A stretch of DNA of 64,000 nt from Noviherbaspirillum pedocola. GTDB lineage: Bacteria > Pseudomonadota > Gammaproteobacteria > Burkholderiales > Burkholderiaceae_D. The DNA lies in assembly GCF_016632335.1 (NCBI RefSeq), contig NZ_JAEPBG010000004.1:62001-126000 (forward strand). The letters run 5' to 3'. The notes beneath the pieces are model-generated. The model did not search any database, was not told the origin of the DNA, and worked only from the letters and a program-made list of their open reading frames with translations. Below are positions 9,244 through 18,505 of this stretch, in pieces (positions within the stretch are counted from its first letter, which is position 1; the number at the start of each line of letters is the position of its first letter). The position numbers and the translations under genes are program-made.

Positions 9244-9990
9244 ATGCATATCCATGTCGGCACCAGCGGCTACCTGTACCGCCACTGGAACAATGGCGTG
9301 TTTTATCCGCGCGGCGTGAAGGACAGGCTGGCCTATGCGATGCAGCGCATGAGCGCGATCGAAATCAATTCCAGCTTCTACCGCATTCCGCCGCCGGATA
9401 CGGTCGCTGCCTGGACCGACAGCGTTCCGGCGGGGCACCGCATCGTGCTCAAGGCGCCGCAGTCGGTGTCGCACCGGCGCCGCCTGAAGCTGCACAGCGA
9501 AGGCGGCGTGCGGCAGGGAGCGGATCTGTTGAACTACTTCATCGAAGGCGTATTGCGCATCCCGGCCGACAAGCGCGGCCCGGTGCTGCTGCAACTGCCT
9601 GGCGCAATGAGCATCGACCTGGCGCGCCTGGAGCCAGTGCTGGCAATGTTCAACGCGCATGACGTACGGGTGGCGCTGGAAATCCGGCATCCTTCCTGGT
9701 TCGTCGCGGCCACGCTGTCGCTACTGGAGCGCCATGGCGCCGCGCTGGTGGCATCCGACTGGCCCGAGTTCAGCACGCCGCTGGTGGCGACCTGCGATTT
9801 CCTTTACCTGCGTCGCCACGGACCCGGCGCGCTGTATGCCAGCAACTACGACGATGAGGCGCTGCTGGCCGACCTCGCGCTGCTGCGTGGTCAGTCCGCT
9901 CGCGACGCCTATGTCTTCTTCAACAACGATATCCACGCTTATGCGCCGCGCAATGCGATGCGCATGATCGAACTGGCGACCAGTTCATGA
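9244..9990 (+). CDS. DUF72 domain protein (YecE family)
   Basis: A 248-residue DUF72/YecE protein with a TIM-barrel-like fold. Family motifs are present: the start HVGTSGYLYRHWN, then YPRGVKD, AIEINSSFYRIP, FVLKAP-like (IVLKAPQSVSH), VALEIRHPSWF, and the C-terminal DAYVFFNNDIHAYAPRNA. The biochemical role of the family is not settled. The start at 9244 follows a GGAAGGGAGAAAG ribosome-binding site. It looks monocistronic. Confidence 0.9.
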   Translation: MHIHVGTSGYLYRHWNNGVFYPRGVKDRLAYAMQRMSAIEINSSFYRIPPPDTVAAWTDSVPAGHRIVLKAPQSVSHRRRLKLHSEGGVRQGADLLNYFIEGVLRIPADKRGPVLLQLPGAMSIDLARLEPVLAMFNAHDVRVALEIRHPSWFVAATLSLLERHGAALVASDWPEFSTPLVATCDFLYLRRHGPGALYASNYDDEALLADLALLRGQSARDAYVFFNNDIHAYAPRNAMRMIELATSS

Positions 9991-10196
9991 CAGGCCAGCT
10001 TCCGCAGGCGCGGCAGCACCATGCCTGCGCGCGAGACGTTTCGGAACACGGGCAAAAGTAAGCGTTTGCAACATTTCTCTTCGGCAACTAAATCACTCGC
10101 TACACTCCCCGGGCTTTTTACAGGACGTTCAACGGCACGCGTCACAGCGCGCATCGCCGAGCGCAACACAAACCAATTGCAAAAGGGAGACACCTC

Positions 10197-11417
10197 ATGA
10201 AACCCACATATCTCGCAGCCTTGCTGGGCGCCATCGCGTCGGCTGCCCTGCTTGCGGCTTGCGGCGGCGGCGGTGGCGGGGATTCGACGGGCAGCACGAG
10301 CGGCAACGGTACGCTCGGTGTATCGCTGACGGACGCGCCTTCCTGCGGCTATGACGCCGTCAATGTCACGGTGACGAAGGTGCGCGTGCACCAGAGCGCA
10401 AGTGCCTCCGACACCGATGCCGGCTGGACCGATATCACCCTGAACCCGGCACGCAAGATCAACCTGCTGAGCCTGTCCAACGGCGTGTTGTCGGCGCTCG
10501 GCGAGACGCCGCTGGCGCCGGGCCACTACACGCAGTTGCGCCTGGTGCTGGGTGCAAATTCGAACAATGTCATGGCCAACAGCGTGATCAGGACCGGCAG
10601 CACGACCGAGATCGCGCTGGACACGCCTAGCGCAGTGCAAAGCGGCATCAAGCTGGGCCATGCCTTCGATGTGGTCGCCGGTCAGCGCGTGGACCTGGTG
10701 CTGGACTTCGATGCGTGCACATCGATCGTCGCGCGCGGCAACAAGACGCTGGCGCTGAAGCCCGTCGTCAAGGTCGTGCCGACCGCAGTGAACGGCATCG
10801 ACGGTTTCGTCAATCCCGCCCTGGCCGGCAGCCATGTGGAAGTGTCGGCGCAACAGAACGGGCAGATCGTTGCCAGCACCGCGCCGGACGCGAGCACCGG
10901 CGAATTCTTCCTGTCGCGCCTGGCGCCGGGCAGCTATGACGTGGTGATCACGGCCGATGGCAAGGCAGCGACGGTGATCGCCTCGGTGCCTGTAGCGAGC
11001 ACGACCGCCACCGTCGCAGTATCGACGAAGGCAGCGCCGATCGATCCCGCGAGCGCCGCGACGCCGGCGCGTGACATCGGCGGCACCGTGACGCTGTCGC
11101 CGGCGGGAGCATCGGACACCGCGTACGTGGCCGCGCAGCAGACGCTGGCTTCGGGCATGCCGGTCACGATCCGCTATCGCTCGACCGACCTGGCGCCCGC
11201 CACCTATGCATTGACGGGCTTGCCGACGGTGCCGCCGCAAGTGGCGCAATACAGCGCGACACTGCCGCTGTCCTTCGCCGCGCAGCCTACGGTGTCGCCC
11301 GGCGTTGGCAAATACGCGGTGCAGGCCTCGGCTTCCGGCTATACCGCGAAAAGCGTCGGGCCGGTGGATCTGACAAGCGCCAGCCAGTCCGGCGTGAACC
11401 TCACCCTCTTGCCCTGA
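10197..11417 (+). CDS. DUF4382 lipoprotein (copy 1)
   Basis: A 406-residue exported lipoprotein. The lipobox LLAAC is followed by a glycine-rich linker and then a DUF4382 domain (GVSLTDAPSCGYDAVNVTVTKVRVHQS, DAGWTDITLNPARKINLL, GHYTQLRL). A carboxypeptidase-regulatory-like beta domain follows (NGQIVASTAPDASTGEFFLSRLAPGSYDVVI). It is probably anchored in the outer membrane; function unknown. A close paralogue lies at 34560-35837, with the same domain order and long identical stretches. A clear ribosome-binding site (AAGGGAGA) precedes the ATG and a strong terminator follows. Confidence 0.85.
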   Translation: MKPTYLAALLGAIASAALLAACGGGGGGDSTGSTSGNGTLGVSLTDAPSCGYDAVNVTVTKVRVHQSASASDTDAGWTDITLNPARKINLLSLSNGVLSALGETPLAPGHYTQLRLVLGANSNNVMANSVIRTGSTTEIALDTPSAVQSGIKLGHAFDVVAGQRVDLVLDFDACTSIVARGNKTLALKPVVKVVPTAVNGIDGFVNPALAGSHVEVSAQQNGQIVASTAPDASTGEFFLSRLAPGSYDVVITADGKAATVIASVPVASTTATVAVSTKAAPIDPASAATPARDIGGTVTLSPAGASDTAYVAAQQTLASGMPVTIRYRSTDLAPATYALTGLPTVPPQVAQYSATLPLSFAAQPTVSPGVGKYAVQASASGYTAKSVGPVDLTSASQSGVNLTLLP

Positions 11418-11449
11418 GCATGCGCATCGCAGGCATCAGCGCATGAACG

Positions 11450-11473
11450 AAGGGCCGCTTTGCGGCCCTTTTC
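11450..11473 (+). terminator. Rho-independent terminator, possibly bidirectional
   Basis: A perfect 9-bp stem (AAGGGCCGC and GCGGCCCTT) with a TTT loop is followed by further Ts. It lies between the lipoprotein gene and the convergent TonB-dependent receptor gene and can end both transcripts. Confidence 0.85.
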
Positions 11474-11501
11474 CATTACCCGGCGTTGCGACAGCGCCGC
11501 A

Positions 11502-13757
11502 TCACATCCACGAGTACCGCGTTCCCACCCACACCGCGCGTGGCACGCCATAGCCGCGGAATTGCTCGGCCAGCGGATTGTCCGGATCGAAGCTTCTACC
11601 CGGACCGGTGAATACGTTCTGCCCCAGCACGCCGAAGTTCGCGTACTGCCGGTTGAACAGGTTCGACACGCGGGCGAATACGTCCCAGCCCTTCTTCACG
11701 GTGTAGCGGGTGTCGAGGTTGATCACCGCATAGCCCGGCAGCTTGCCGCGGCTGTCGGCATTGTTCTCATCGCCGCGCGCATGGATGCCCGACACGGCCA
11801 CGATGTTGGCGCCGGCTTCCCATTGCGGCGTGATGTCGTAGTCCAGCCGCAGCTTGAAGCTGTGCTGCGGTATGCCTGGAATGCGGTTGCCGCTGTTGAC
11901 CTGGATCTCGCCGTTCGTGTCAGCGCTGCTGTTGGACGGGCTGCTTTCGGCGAACGAGGTCTGGTAGGTCGCATCGATGAAGCTGTAGTGCGCAGTGATG
12001 CCGAGCGGACCGAACTTGCGGCCGGCCGACAGTTCCAGGCCCTGGCGGCGAGTCTTGCCGACATTCTGGAAGTAGCCGGCGTTGCTGCTGACGCCGCCGC
12101 TGCTGACGAAGGCGATGTCGTCATCGAGCTCGGTGCGGTAGATTGCGGCGCTCCATGCGAAGCCGTCATTGCCCTTGCCGCGCGCGCCAAGTTCGATCGT
12201 GCGCGCGATCACCTTGTTGAGCGGCGGATCGGACAGGAAGCTGTTGGGCAGCTTGCATGGCGCAGTCGGATCGGCGCAGGTGAGTTCGATGGCGGTCGGC
12301 GCGCGCATGCCTTCGTTGTAGGTGGCATAGGCGGTCAAGGCCTTGCTCGGGTTCCAGTTCACGCCGACGGCTGGCGAAAAGCGCGAGAAGCTATGGTCGC
12401 CATTGAGCTCGGGCGCTTCGCCGCTGCGGTCGCGGATATGGATCTTGGCGACGTTGTAGCGGCCGGACAGCGTCAGTGCCCATTGCGGTGTAAGCGACAA
12501 GGTGTTCGTGGCGAACAGTCCGTAATAGCGGCTGCCGGTTCTGGCGTTGGTGATGCTGGCGAAGTCGCCCAGCGCTTCGGTGCCGCGGTCGGCGGTGAAC
12601 GCGGCCGGCTGGCTGTTCTGGGTGTAGCGGGCATTGCCGAGATCGGCGCTGCCGCCGATGACGAACTGATTCTTGCGGCCGGCAATGTCGCCCAGCAGCG
12701 TCAGTTGCAGGCCCAGGCCAGCGCTGTCCTGGTCGATCGACGAAGCGTCGTTGAAGGCTTGCGGGCCGCCGTCGTCGGCATGGTCATTGACGTTGCTGGC
12801 GAAGCTGTTGTTGCGGTAGTGGCGGTAGTAGACGTTCCCGCCTAGCAGCACCTGGTCGTTCAGGAAGTGGCTGCCCTTGGCCGACAGGAACATCAGCTTG
12901 TTGTCATTGCGGTCCGGGTAGGTATAGGCCTGGCGGATGTTGTCGGAGAACGATGCCGGCAGCGCCTGCGTGCCCTGCAGCCGGTTGTCCGCGGCGGTGA
13001 GGCTGACATCAAAGTCGGTGTCGGCGGTCTGGTAACCCACCTTGCCGAAGAACTGCTGGATGCGGCTCGGATTGTGATCCGCCCAGCCGTGGTCGTCGGC
13101 GAAATTCCCGGTGAGGAAGTAGTCGAGATTGCCGGACTTGCCGCCCTTTTCGAATTCGACTGCTTTACGGCCGAAGGAGCCGCCGGAGAGTTGCACCGAG
13201 CCGCCCGGATAGGCGCTGCCGCTCTTGGTATAGACCGCGAGCGCGCCACCCAGGGTATTGAGACCATACGCGGGATTCGATCCCGGGATCAATTGCATGC
13301 TGGCGATGGCGGACTGCGGCAGCAGGTCCCAGTTCACGGTGTCGCCGAAAGGCTCGTTGATGCGCACGCCATCCTGGAATACCGACAGGCCCTGTGGCAC
13401 GCCCAGGAGCGGCGAGGCGGTGAAGCCACGGAAATTGACGTCCGGCTGATACGGATTTCCCTGCGCCGCATTGACCGTGACGCTGTTGGCGTTTGTCTCC
13501 AGATGCTCGGCCACGCTGTTGTGATGCTGGCGCTCGAGCTTGTCGCTGGTGATGATCTGCACGTTGGCCGGCACATCCTGTATCGGCGTACCCAGGCCGG
13601 GCAGCAGCGTGGTGCCGATGACTTCCACCGTTGGCAGCTCCAGCGCTTCGGCGGGATTGACGGTCTGGGCTTGCGCCGTGCCGAAGCAGGCAAATGCGCT
13701 GGCCAGTGCGGCTCGCAATGCATGGCGTCGATGCGCACGCGCGATCGGCTGACTCAT
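11502..13757 (-). CDS. TonB-dependent outer-membrane receptor
   Basis: A 751-residue outer-membrane receptor for energy-dependent uptake. A signal peptide is followed by a TonB-box-like segment (LELPTVEVIGTT). A plug domain follows (DVPANVQIITSDKLER, FRGFTASPLLGVPQGLSVFQDGVRINEPFGDTVNWDLLP, GSNPAYGLNTLGGAL), then a 22-strand-type barrel ending in aromatic residues (TRYSWM). Ligand specificity cannot be assigned; no heme, siderophore or cobalamin genes are adjacent. The start at 13757 follows an AAGAGGAGACAC ribosome-binding site. It appears monocistronic. Confidence 0.92.
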   Translation of the reverse strand: MSQPIARAHRRHALRAALASAFACFGTAQAQTVNPAEALELPTVEVIGTTLLPGLGTPIQDVPANVQIITSDKLERQHHNSVAEHLETNANSVTVNAAQGNPYQPDVNFRGFTASPLLGVPQGLSVFQDGVRINEPFGDTVNWDLLPQSAIASMQLIPGSNPAYGLNTLGGALAVYTKSGSAYPGGSVQLSGGSFGRKAVEFEKGGKSGNLDYFLTGNFADDHGWADHNPSRIQQFFGKVGYQTADTDFDVSLTAADNRLQGTQALPASFSDNIRQAYTYPDRNDNKLMFLSAKGSHFLNDQVLLGGNVYYRHYRNNSFASNVNDHADDGGPQAFNDASSIDQDSAGLGLQLTLLGDIAGRKNQFVIGGSADLGNARYTQNSQPAAFTADRGTEALGDFASITNARTGSRYYGLFATNTLSLTPQWALTLSGRYNVAKIHIRDRSGEAPELNGDHSFSRFSPAVGVNWNPSKALTAYATYNEGMRAPTAIELTCADPTAPCKLPNSFLSDPPLNKVIARTIELGARGKGNDGFAWSAAIYRTELDDDIAFVSSGGVSSNAGYFQNVGKTRRQGLELSAGRKFGPLGITAHYSFIDATYQTSFAESSPSNSSADTNGEIQVNSGNRIPGIPQHSFKLRLDYDITPQWEAGANIVAVSGIHARGDENNADSRGKLPGYAVINLDTRYTVKKGWDVFARVSNLFNRQYANFGVLGQNVFTGPGRSFDPDNPLAEQFRGYGVPRAVWVGTRYSWM

Positions 13758-13956
13758 GTGTCTCCTCTTTTCCTCGTCGGGATGTTTTCGGGAAAGCGCA
13801 TCTTACCGCAGCGCCATCGTTCTAAAAGTTGGTATTTTCCTACAGGAAACCAGGCTTATGAAAAAATATAACGATCGGATGGAATAATGGCTCGCGCTGC
13901 GCGTTTACCGTGTGCGCTTCCCGCGTGCAGTACCCACCACCATGAAAGGAAAGACC

Positions 13957-14337
13957 ATGCGTATCGCCGCCCTCTCCACCCTCGCTTCCTTCGCCCTTGC
14001 CGCCGCCCTCGCCGGTTGCGCTGCGTCATCGGGCATGATGTCGTCGGCGCCGGCCAGGATGGAAAACAATGCTCTCGTCGGTCCGAAAGGCATGACGCTC
14101 TACACCTTCGACAAGGATGCCAACGGCAAGAGCATGTGCAATGGCAAGTGCGCCGAGAACTGGCCGCCGCTCATGGCGACCGGCCCGGTTTCTGGCGATT
14201 ACAGCGTCATCACCCGCGATGACGGCGGCAAGCAGGTCGCCTACAAGGGCAAGCCGCTCTACTACTGGGCCAAGGACCAGAAGCCGGGCGACATGACCGG
14301 CGACGGCTTCAACAATGTCTGGCGCGTGGCGCGGTAA
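13957..14337 (+). CDS. Secreted lipoprotein with Yx(F/W/Y)xxD-type repeats
   Basis: A 126-residue lipoprotein of the secreted-repeat family (COG4315-like). A lipobox (ALAGC) is followed by two family motifs: KGMTLYTFDKDANGKSMCNGKCAENWPPL and YKGKPLYYWAKDQKPGDMTGDGFNNVWR. The two cysteines in the first motif may form a disulfide. The start at 13957 follows AAAGGAAAGA. The ECF sigma factor gene begins 50 bp downstream. In other proteobacteria this lipoprotein type is often near ECF sigma/anti-sigma pairs, so co-regulation is plausible (inference). Confidence 0.82.
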   Translation: MRIAALSTLASFALAAALAGCAASSGMMSSAPARMENNALVGPKGMTLYTFDKDANGKSMCNGKCAENWPPLMATGPVSGDYSVITRDDGGKQVAYKGKPLYYWAKDQKPGDMTGDGFNNVWRVAR

Positions 14338-14387
14338 GCGCGTCGAGCAGCGATGAGCCCGCGCGCCGCCTTGTCCGGCTGCCTTCG

Positions 14388-14888
14388 ATGAACGAGATCC
14401 TCGAGCATCTGCCGCGGCTGCGGCGCTATGCCCGCGCGCTGACCGGCGATCGCGCCGCGGCCGACGACCTGGTGCAGGACACCGTCGAGCGGGCGTTGTC
14501 GCGCTGGATGCTGTTTCGGCGCGGCTCGCATCTCGATGCCTGGCTGATGACAGTGATGCACAACCTGTACATGAGCCAGATGCGCCGGGCAGCGGCGCGC
14601 GGCGCCATGCCGCTGCAGGACCTCGACTTCGAGCCGGCCGCGCCGGCCAGCGGCGAATCCGCGCTCGATCTGCGCGACCTGGAACGCGCGCTCGCGCTGC
14701 TGCCGCTGGAGCAGCGTGAAACTCTGCTCCTGGTCAGCCTCGAAGAGTTTTCCTATGAACAGACCGCGGCGATTCTCGGCGTGCCGGTGGGCACCGTGAT
14801 GTCGCGGCTCGCCCGCGCGCGAGCGCGGCTGCGCGCATTGCTGCGTGGCGAGCCTGCGCAGGGGCCTGCGCTGAAGGTGGTGAAATGA
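14388..14888 (+). CDS. ECF-type RNA polymerase sigma factor
   Basis: A 166-residue extracytoplasmic-function sigma factor. Region 2 includes YARALTGDRAAADDLVQDTVERAL and HLDAWLMTVMHNLYMSQMRR. Region 4 includes LALLPLEQRETLLLVSLEEFSYEQTAAILGVPVGTVMSRLARARARLR, with the helix-turn-helix that reads the -35 element. It overlaps the anti-sigma gene by ATGA, so the pair is translationally coupled. The likely role is an envelope or oxidative stress response; the signal is unknown. The neighbouring lipoprotein is a candidate target. Confidence 0.92.
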   Translation: MNEILEHLPRLRRYARALTGDRAAADDLVQDTVERALSRWMLFRRGSHLDAWLMTVMHNLYMSQMRRAAARGAMPLQDLDFEPAAPASGESALDLRDLERALALLPLEQRETLLLVSLEEFSYEQTAAILGVPVGTVMSRLARARARLRALLRGEPAQGPALKVVK

Positions 14889-15649
14889 CGCGTCCGCTCG
14901 AATCCGAACTGCACGCCCTGATCGATAACCAGTTGACTGACGCGCGCGCAACGCAGGTGCGTGCATGGCTGGATGCGCATCCGGAAGAGGCGCAGCGCTT
15001 GCGCGACTGGCAGGCCCAGCGCGAAGCCTTGCATGCCCTGTTCGATGCGACATTGGAAGAGACGCCGCCGATACGGTTGCAGCGCAGCGCCATGGCAAAA
15101 CCATGGTGGCGGCAGCGGCTGCCGCGCATTGCGGCGGCCGTGCTCTGGCTGGCTCTGGGCGGGGTCGCCGGTTTCATGGCGCGCGGCCCGCTTTCCGCGG
15201 CGAGCGCGCCCGATGTCGCCGCGACGCTGCCGCGCCAGGCCGCGATCGCGCATGTGGTCTATGCGCCGGAAGTGCGCCATCCGGTGGAAGTCGGCGCGGA
15301 TCAGGAAGCGCATCTGGTGCAATGGTTGTCCAAGCGGCTCGGCGCCAAGCTGGCGATACCGGACTTGAGCCGCGAAGGTTTTGCCCTCGTGGGCGGGCGG
15401 CTTCTGGCGGCGGATGATGGTCCGGCGGCGCAATTCATGTACCAGGATGCGCAAGGCAACCGGCTCACGCTGTATGTGCGCCACGATGGCGCGGATGCCG
15501 GCACCGCATTCCGCTATGCCGTGGAAGATGGCGTCGGCGTGTTTTACTGGGTCGACGGCGCCTTCGGCTATGCGCTGTCGGGCAAGATCCCGCGCGAGCG
15601 CATGCTGGCGGCGGCGCAGGCGTCGTATCGGCAGCTTGCCGGGCATTGA
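14885..15649 (+). CDS. Transmembrane anti-sigma factor
   Basis: A 254-residue partner of the ECF sigma factor. The N-terminal cytoplasmic part (about 1-75) has the anti-sigma helical layout (ESELHALIDNQLTDARATQVRAWLDAHPEEAQRL). One transmembrane helix follows near residues 82-100 (IAAAVLWLALGGVAGFMA), then a periplasmic domain of about 150 residues (HVVYAPEVRHPVEV, LVQWLSKRLGAKLAIPDLSREGFALVGGRL). No zinc-binding HxxxCxxC motif is visible, so it is not a ZAS-type anti-sigma factor. The ATGA overlap with the sigma gene supports the pairing. Confidence 0.88.
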   Translation: MTRPLESELHALIDNQLTDARATQVRAWLDAHPEEAQRLRDWQAQREALHALFDATLEETPPIRLQRSAMAKPWWRQRLPRIAAAVLWLALGGVAGFMARGPLSAASAPDVAATLPRQAAIAHVVYAPEVRHPVEVGADQEAHLVQWLSKRLGAKLAIPDLSREGFALVGGRLLAADDGPAAQFMYQDAQGNRLTLYVRHDGADAGTAFRYAVEDGVGVFYWVDGAFGYALSGKIPRERMLAAAQASYRQLAGH

Positions 15650-15676
15650 AGTCATGCTCCGCATGTCCGGTCCGTT

Positions 15677-17272
15677 CTACAGCAGGTCTTCGATCGGCAG
15701 CACCGACAGCAGGCGGATCCAGGTGCGCCGCAGCCAGCCCGTCTCCGGCTCGTTATGCCAGATGCGTTCGCCGTCGCCGCTGCGCTCGATCCACTCCAGG
15801 CCGCCGTCGCTTGCCAGACGCACTTCATAGGCATCGTCGGGCACGCGCTCATCGAAGATGCCCGACAGTCTGGCGGCGAGCACAGGGCTTTCCAGCACCA
15901 CGCCCATCTCGGTGTTGAGCCGGGCCGAGCGCGGGTCGAAGTTGAAGGAGCCGACAAAGACGCGCAGGCGATCCAGCGCGAACGTCTTCGCATGCAACGA
16001 GGAGGCCGAGCTGCCGCCGGATCCGTAAGGGTGCCCTTCTCCCCTCTCCTCTTTCTCCGCCCTTTCCTGCCTTCGCGCCGGCTTGGTCAGGACCGGCTTT
16101 AACTCGTACAGCGTCACGCCGCCGGCAAGCAGGGCCTTGCGATATTTGCGATACCCCGCATGCACCGCGGCCACATCGGTTGCGGCCAGCGCATTCGTCA
16201 GGATCCTCACGCGCACGCCGGCGGCCGACAGCGCCGTCAGCGAGCGCGTGCCCTCTTCGCCCGGCACGAAATACGGCGACACCAGGTCGAGCTCGTGCCG
16301 CGGCTTGCCCATTGCCTCCAGCAATTGCGGCAGCAAATGGCCATCGGCGCGGTCTTCCCGCGCCACGACCTTGGACGGATCGTCGTAGAAGATGCGCGCC
16401 GTGGTCCATTCCAGCGGCAGGCTGTGCGACAAGAGTTGCCGCATCAGTGTCGTCTCACGCACTTCGCGCAGATACTGCTGCGCCGGCGCTTCGTGCGCGA
16501 GCGCAGCCCAGGCCTGCAGCATCTGCGCGGCTTGCGTCGCATCGGCCGGCGCAATGAAGCGCTCGGCCGGATAGGCTGACTCGCAGTTCCAGTACAGGTC
16601 GAATTCGCCCGAGGTCTGGCGCACGGCGGGACCGGCGAGCGCAACGTCGAGGTCGACGAATTCGGTGCCCGGGCCGGCACTGAAATATTCGTTGCCGATG
16701 TTGCGACCGCCGACGATGGCGACCTGGTTGTCGGCGATGAAGGCCTTGTTGTGCATGCGCCGGTTGATGCGGGTGAAATCGCCGGCAATGTCGGCAATGC
16801 GCAGGCCACGGTTCGCATACGGATTGAACAGCCTGACCTGGATGTTCGGATGCGATTGAAGCGCGGCCAGTGCGGCGTCAAGCCCGCCCGTCACATTGTC
16901 GTCGAGCAGCAGCCGCACCCGCACGCCGCGCTCGGCGGCTTTCCACAGCGCTTCAAACATCAGTTGGCCGGCAGTGTCCGGTCGCCAGATGTAGTACTGC
17001 AAGTCCAGGCTTTTCTGCGCGGCCTCGATCAAGGCCATGCGCAGCGCGAAGGCTTCGCGTCCGTCCGAGAGCGCATAAACGCCATCCTGCCCCGGATGGG
17101 CTTCGGCACGCTGGGCGATGGCTTGCCCGAGCCGGGTCGCCGCGGTGTCTTCGAGCGCGTGCGACGGCGTGCGCGCGTTATTGGGCGGCAGGCCCGCACA
17201 GCCTGCGAGCAGCGCAAACAGGGCGATGCCGGCAAAAAGCCGTCTCGCTGCGTTGACCATGCCTGCCGGCAT
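15677..17272 (-). CDS. Phospholipase D family lipoprotein (cardiolipin-synthase-like)
   Basis: A protein of about 531 residues with an N-terminal lipoprotein signal (LFAGIALFALLAGC) and two HKD catalytic motifs: HNKAFIADNQVAIVGGRNIGNEYF in the first half and HAKTFALDRLRVFVGSFNFDPRS near the C-terminus. The first is preceded by LDLQYYIWRPDTAGQLMFEAL, typical of phospholipase-D-like and ClsC-type enzymes. It is probably attached to a membrane facing the periplasm and acts on phospholipid head groups. Start choice is uncertain: in-frame ATGs lie at 17296, 17272 and 17260. I chose 17272 because AGGAAG lies upstream and it gives a normal signal length. Confidence 0.85.
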   Translation of the reverse strand: MPAGMVNAARRLFAGIALFALLAGCAGLPPNNARTPSHALEDTAATRLGQAIAQRAEAHPGQDGVYALSDGREAFALRMALIEAAQKSLDLQYYIWRPDTAGQLMFEALWKAAERGVRVRLLLDDNVTGGLDAALAALQSHPNIQVRLFNPYANRGLRIADIAGDFTRINRRMHNKAFIADNQVAIVGGRNIGNEYFSAGPGTEFVDLDVALAGPAVRQTSGEFDLYWNCESAYPAERFIAPADATQAAQMLQAWAALAHEAPAQQYLREVRETTLMRQLLSHSLPLEWTTARIFYDDPSKVVAREDRADGHLLPQLLEAMGKPRHELDLVSPYFVPGEEGTRSLTALSAAGVRVRILTNALAATDVAAVHAGYRKYRKALLAGGVTLYELKPVLTKPARRQERAEKEERGEGHPYGSGGSSASSLHAKTFALDRLRVFVGSFNFDPRSARLNTEMGVVLESPVLAARLSGIFDERVPDDAYEVRLASDGGLEWIERSGDGERIWHNEPETGWLRRTWIRLLSVLPIEDLL

Positions 17273-17478
17273 GGGCCATGAAGCTTCCTGGTGCATGTGG
17301 GCGCCTGGATCAATGGATTGCCGAGAGTATTCCAGACACGGCTGCAGCATGCATGGTGAATATCGAATCGGCGCAGACGCTTCCCTTGATCCGGCTCAGT
17401 CGCCATCCATTGCCGGCGCATGGCACGCGGCCTAGGCTGGAAGCGTCATTCGGTTGCGATTTCGATTCGGAGGATGCA

Positions 17479-18315
17479 ATGGCTTACAAGACTATCCTGG
17501 TCCATGCCGACGTGCCGCATGCGGCGCAGCGTCTGCGCATTGCGGCCGAACTGGCAGCGCGGCACGAAGCCCATCTGATCGGCGTCGCAGTCACCGGCCT
17601 GCCGCGGCATGTACATGGCGGTGATATCGCCAGTCTGGAAGACATGGTGCTGATGAATCAGCTTGACGAGATGCGCGCCGATGCCCAGGCCGCCATCGTC
17701 GCCTTCGAGGAAGCGGCGCAGCACGCAGGCGTGGTTTCCCGGGAAGCGCTGCTCATCGACGATGATGCGGCCGGGGGCATTGGCGTCCTGGCGCCGTATG
17801 CGGATCTGGTGGTGCTGGGTCAGCCGGATCCGGATGCGCAACGCGGCGATCTGCAGCGCGGACTGCCCGAACATCTGCTTCTCGGTACCGGGCGCGCGGT
17901 GATGTTCATTCCGTATGCCGCCGAGGCGGCCACGGTTGGTCGCCAGCCTCTGATTGCGTGGGATGGAAGCGCTGGCGCCAGTCGCGCCGTTACCGGAGCG
18001 CTACCGATGCTACGGCAGGCTGGCGCGGCCAGGATCGTGCGTTTCAATGCACCGCGGCATGGCGACAGCGACAGCCAGAATGCTTTGGCACAGCTTGCGC
18101 GCTATCTGTCGCGCCACGGGGTGCGCTGCGAAATCCTTGTGGAAAGCACCGAACTGGACATGGGCAGCGCGCTGCTGGCACTGGCTTCGGATGTCTTCGC
18201 TGATCTGCTGGTCATGGGCGCGTACGGCCATACGCGGCTGCACGATATGTTCATGGGTAGCGCATCGCACACGGTGCTGCGCGATATGACGCTGCCGGTG
18301 GTGATGGCGCATTGA
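17479..18315 (+). CDS. Tandem universal stress protein (two UspA domains)
   Basis: A 278-residue protein with two Usp domains. The N-terminal domain starts YKTILVHADVPHAAQRLRIAAELA. The C-terminal domain starts PLIAWDGSAGASRAVTGALP and ends with the ATP-binding motif GAYGHTRLHDMFMGSASHTVL, which fits the G-2x-G-9x-G(S/T) signature, so the second half probably binds ATP. The first half lacks an obvious copy of that motif. A strong GGAGG site lies 7-8 bases before the ATG at 17479. It is transcribed alone; the role in stress tolerance is taken from family knowledge. Confidence 0.9.
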   Translation: MAYKTILVHADVPHAAQRLRIAAELAARHEAHLIGVAVTGLPRHVHGGDIASLEDMVLMNQLDEMRADAQAAIVAFEEAAQHAGVVSREALLIDDDAAGGIGVLAPYADLVVLGQPDPDAQRGDLQRGLPEHLLLGTGRAVMFIPYAAEAATVGRQPLIAWDGSAGASRAVTGALPMLRQAGAARIVRFNAPRHGDSDSQNALAQLARYLSRHGVRCEILVESTELDMGSALLALASDVFADLLVMGAYGHTRLHDMFMGSASHTVLRDMTLPVVMAH

Positions 18316-18505
18316 CTGGCTGGTGCGGCCTGTTCGCCCCGACTTGCTACACGATGCCCGAACTGGCATGCCCGACACGAAAGCATCAAGCTTCCGTTCG
18401 CCGGGAATCATATTGCGCACCGCTTTTGCTTTGTTTCAGCGCATAGCTTCTCTGATTGCGGTAACACCTTCCGTTTCACAGTCATCGCATGGAAGAGGAA
18501 GCCGC

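Noticed and set aside
11460-12845. Long plus-strand frame opposite the TonB-dependent receptor
   Set aside because: Composition of a GC-rich shadow frame, while the minus strand encodes a complete plug and barrel.
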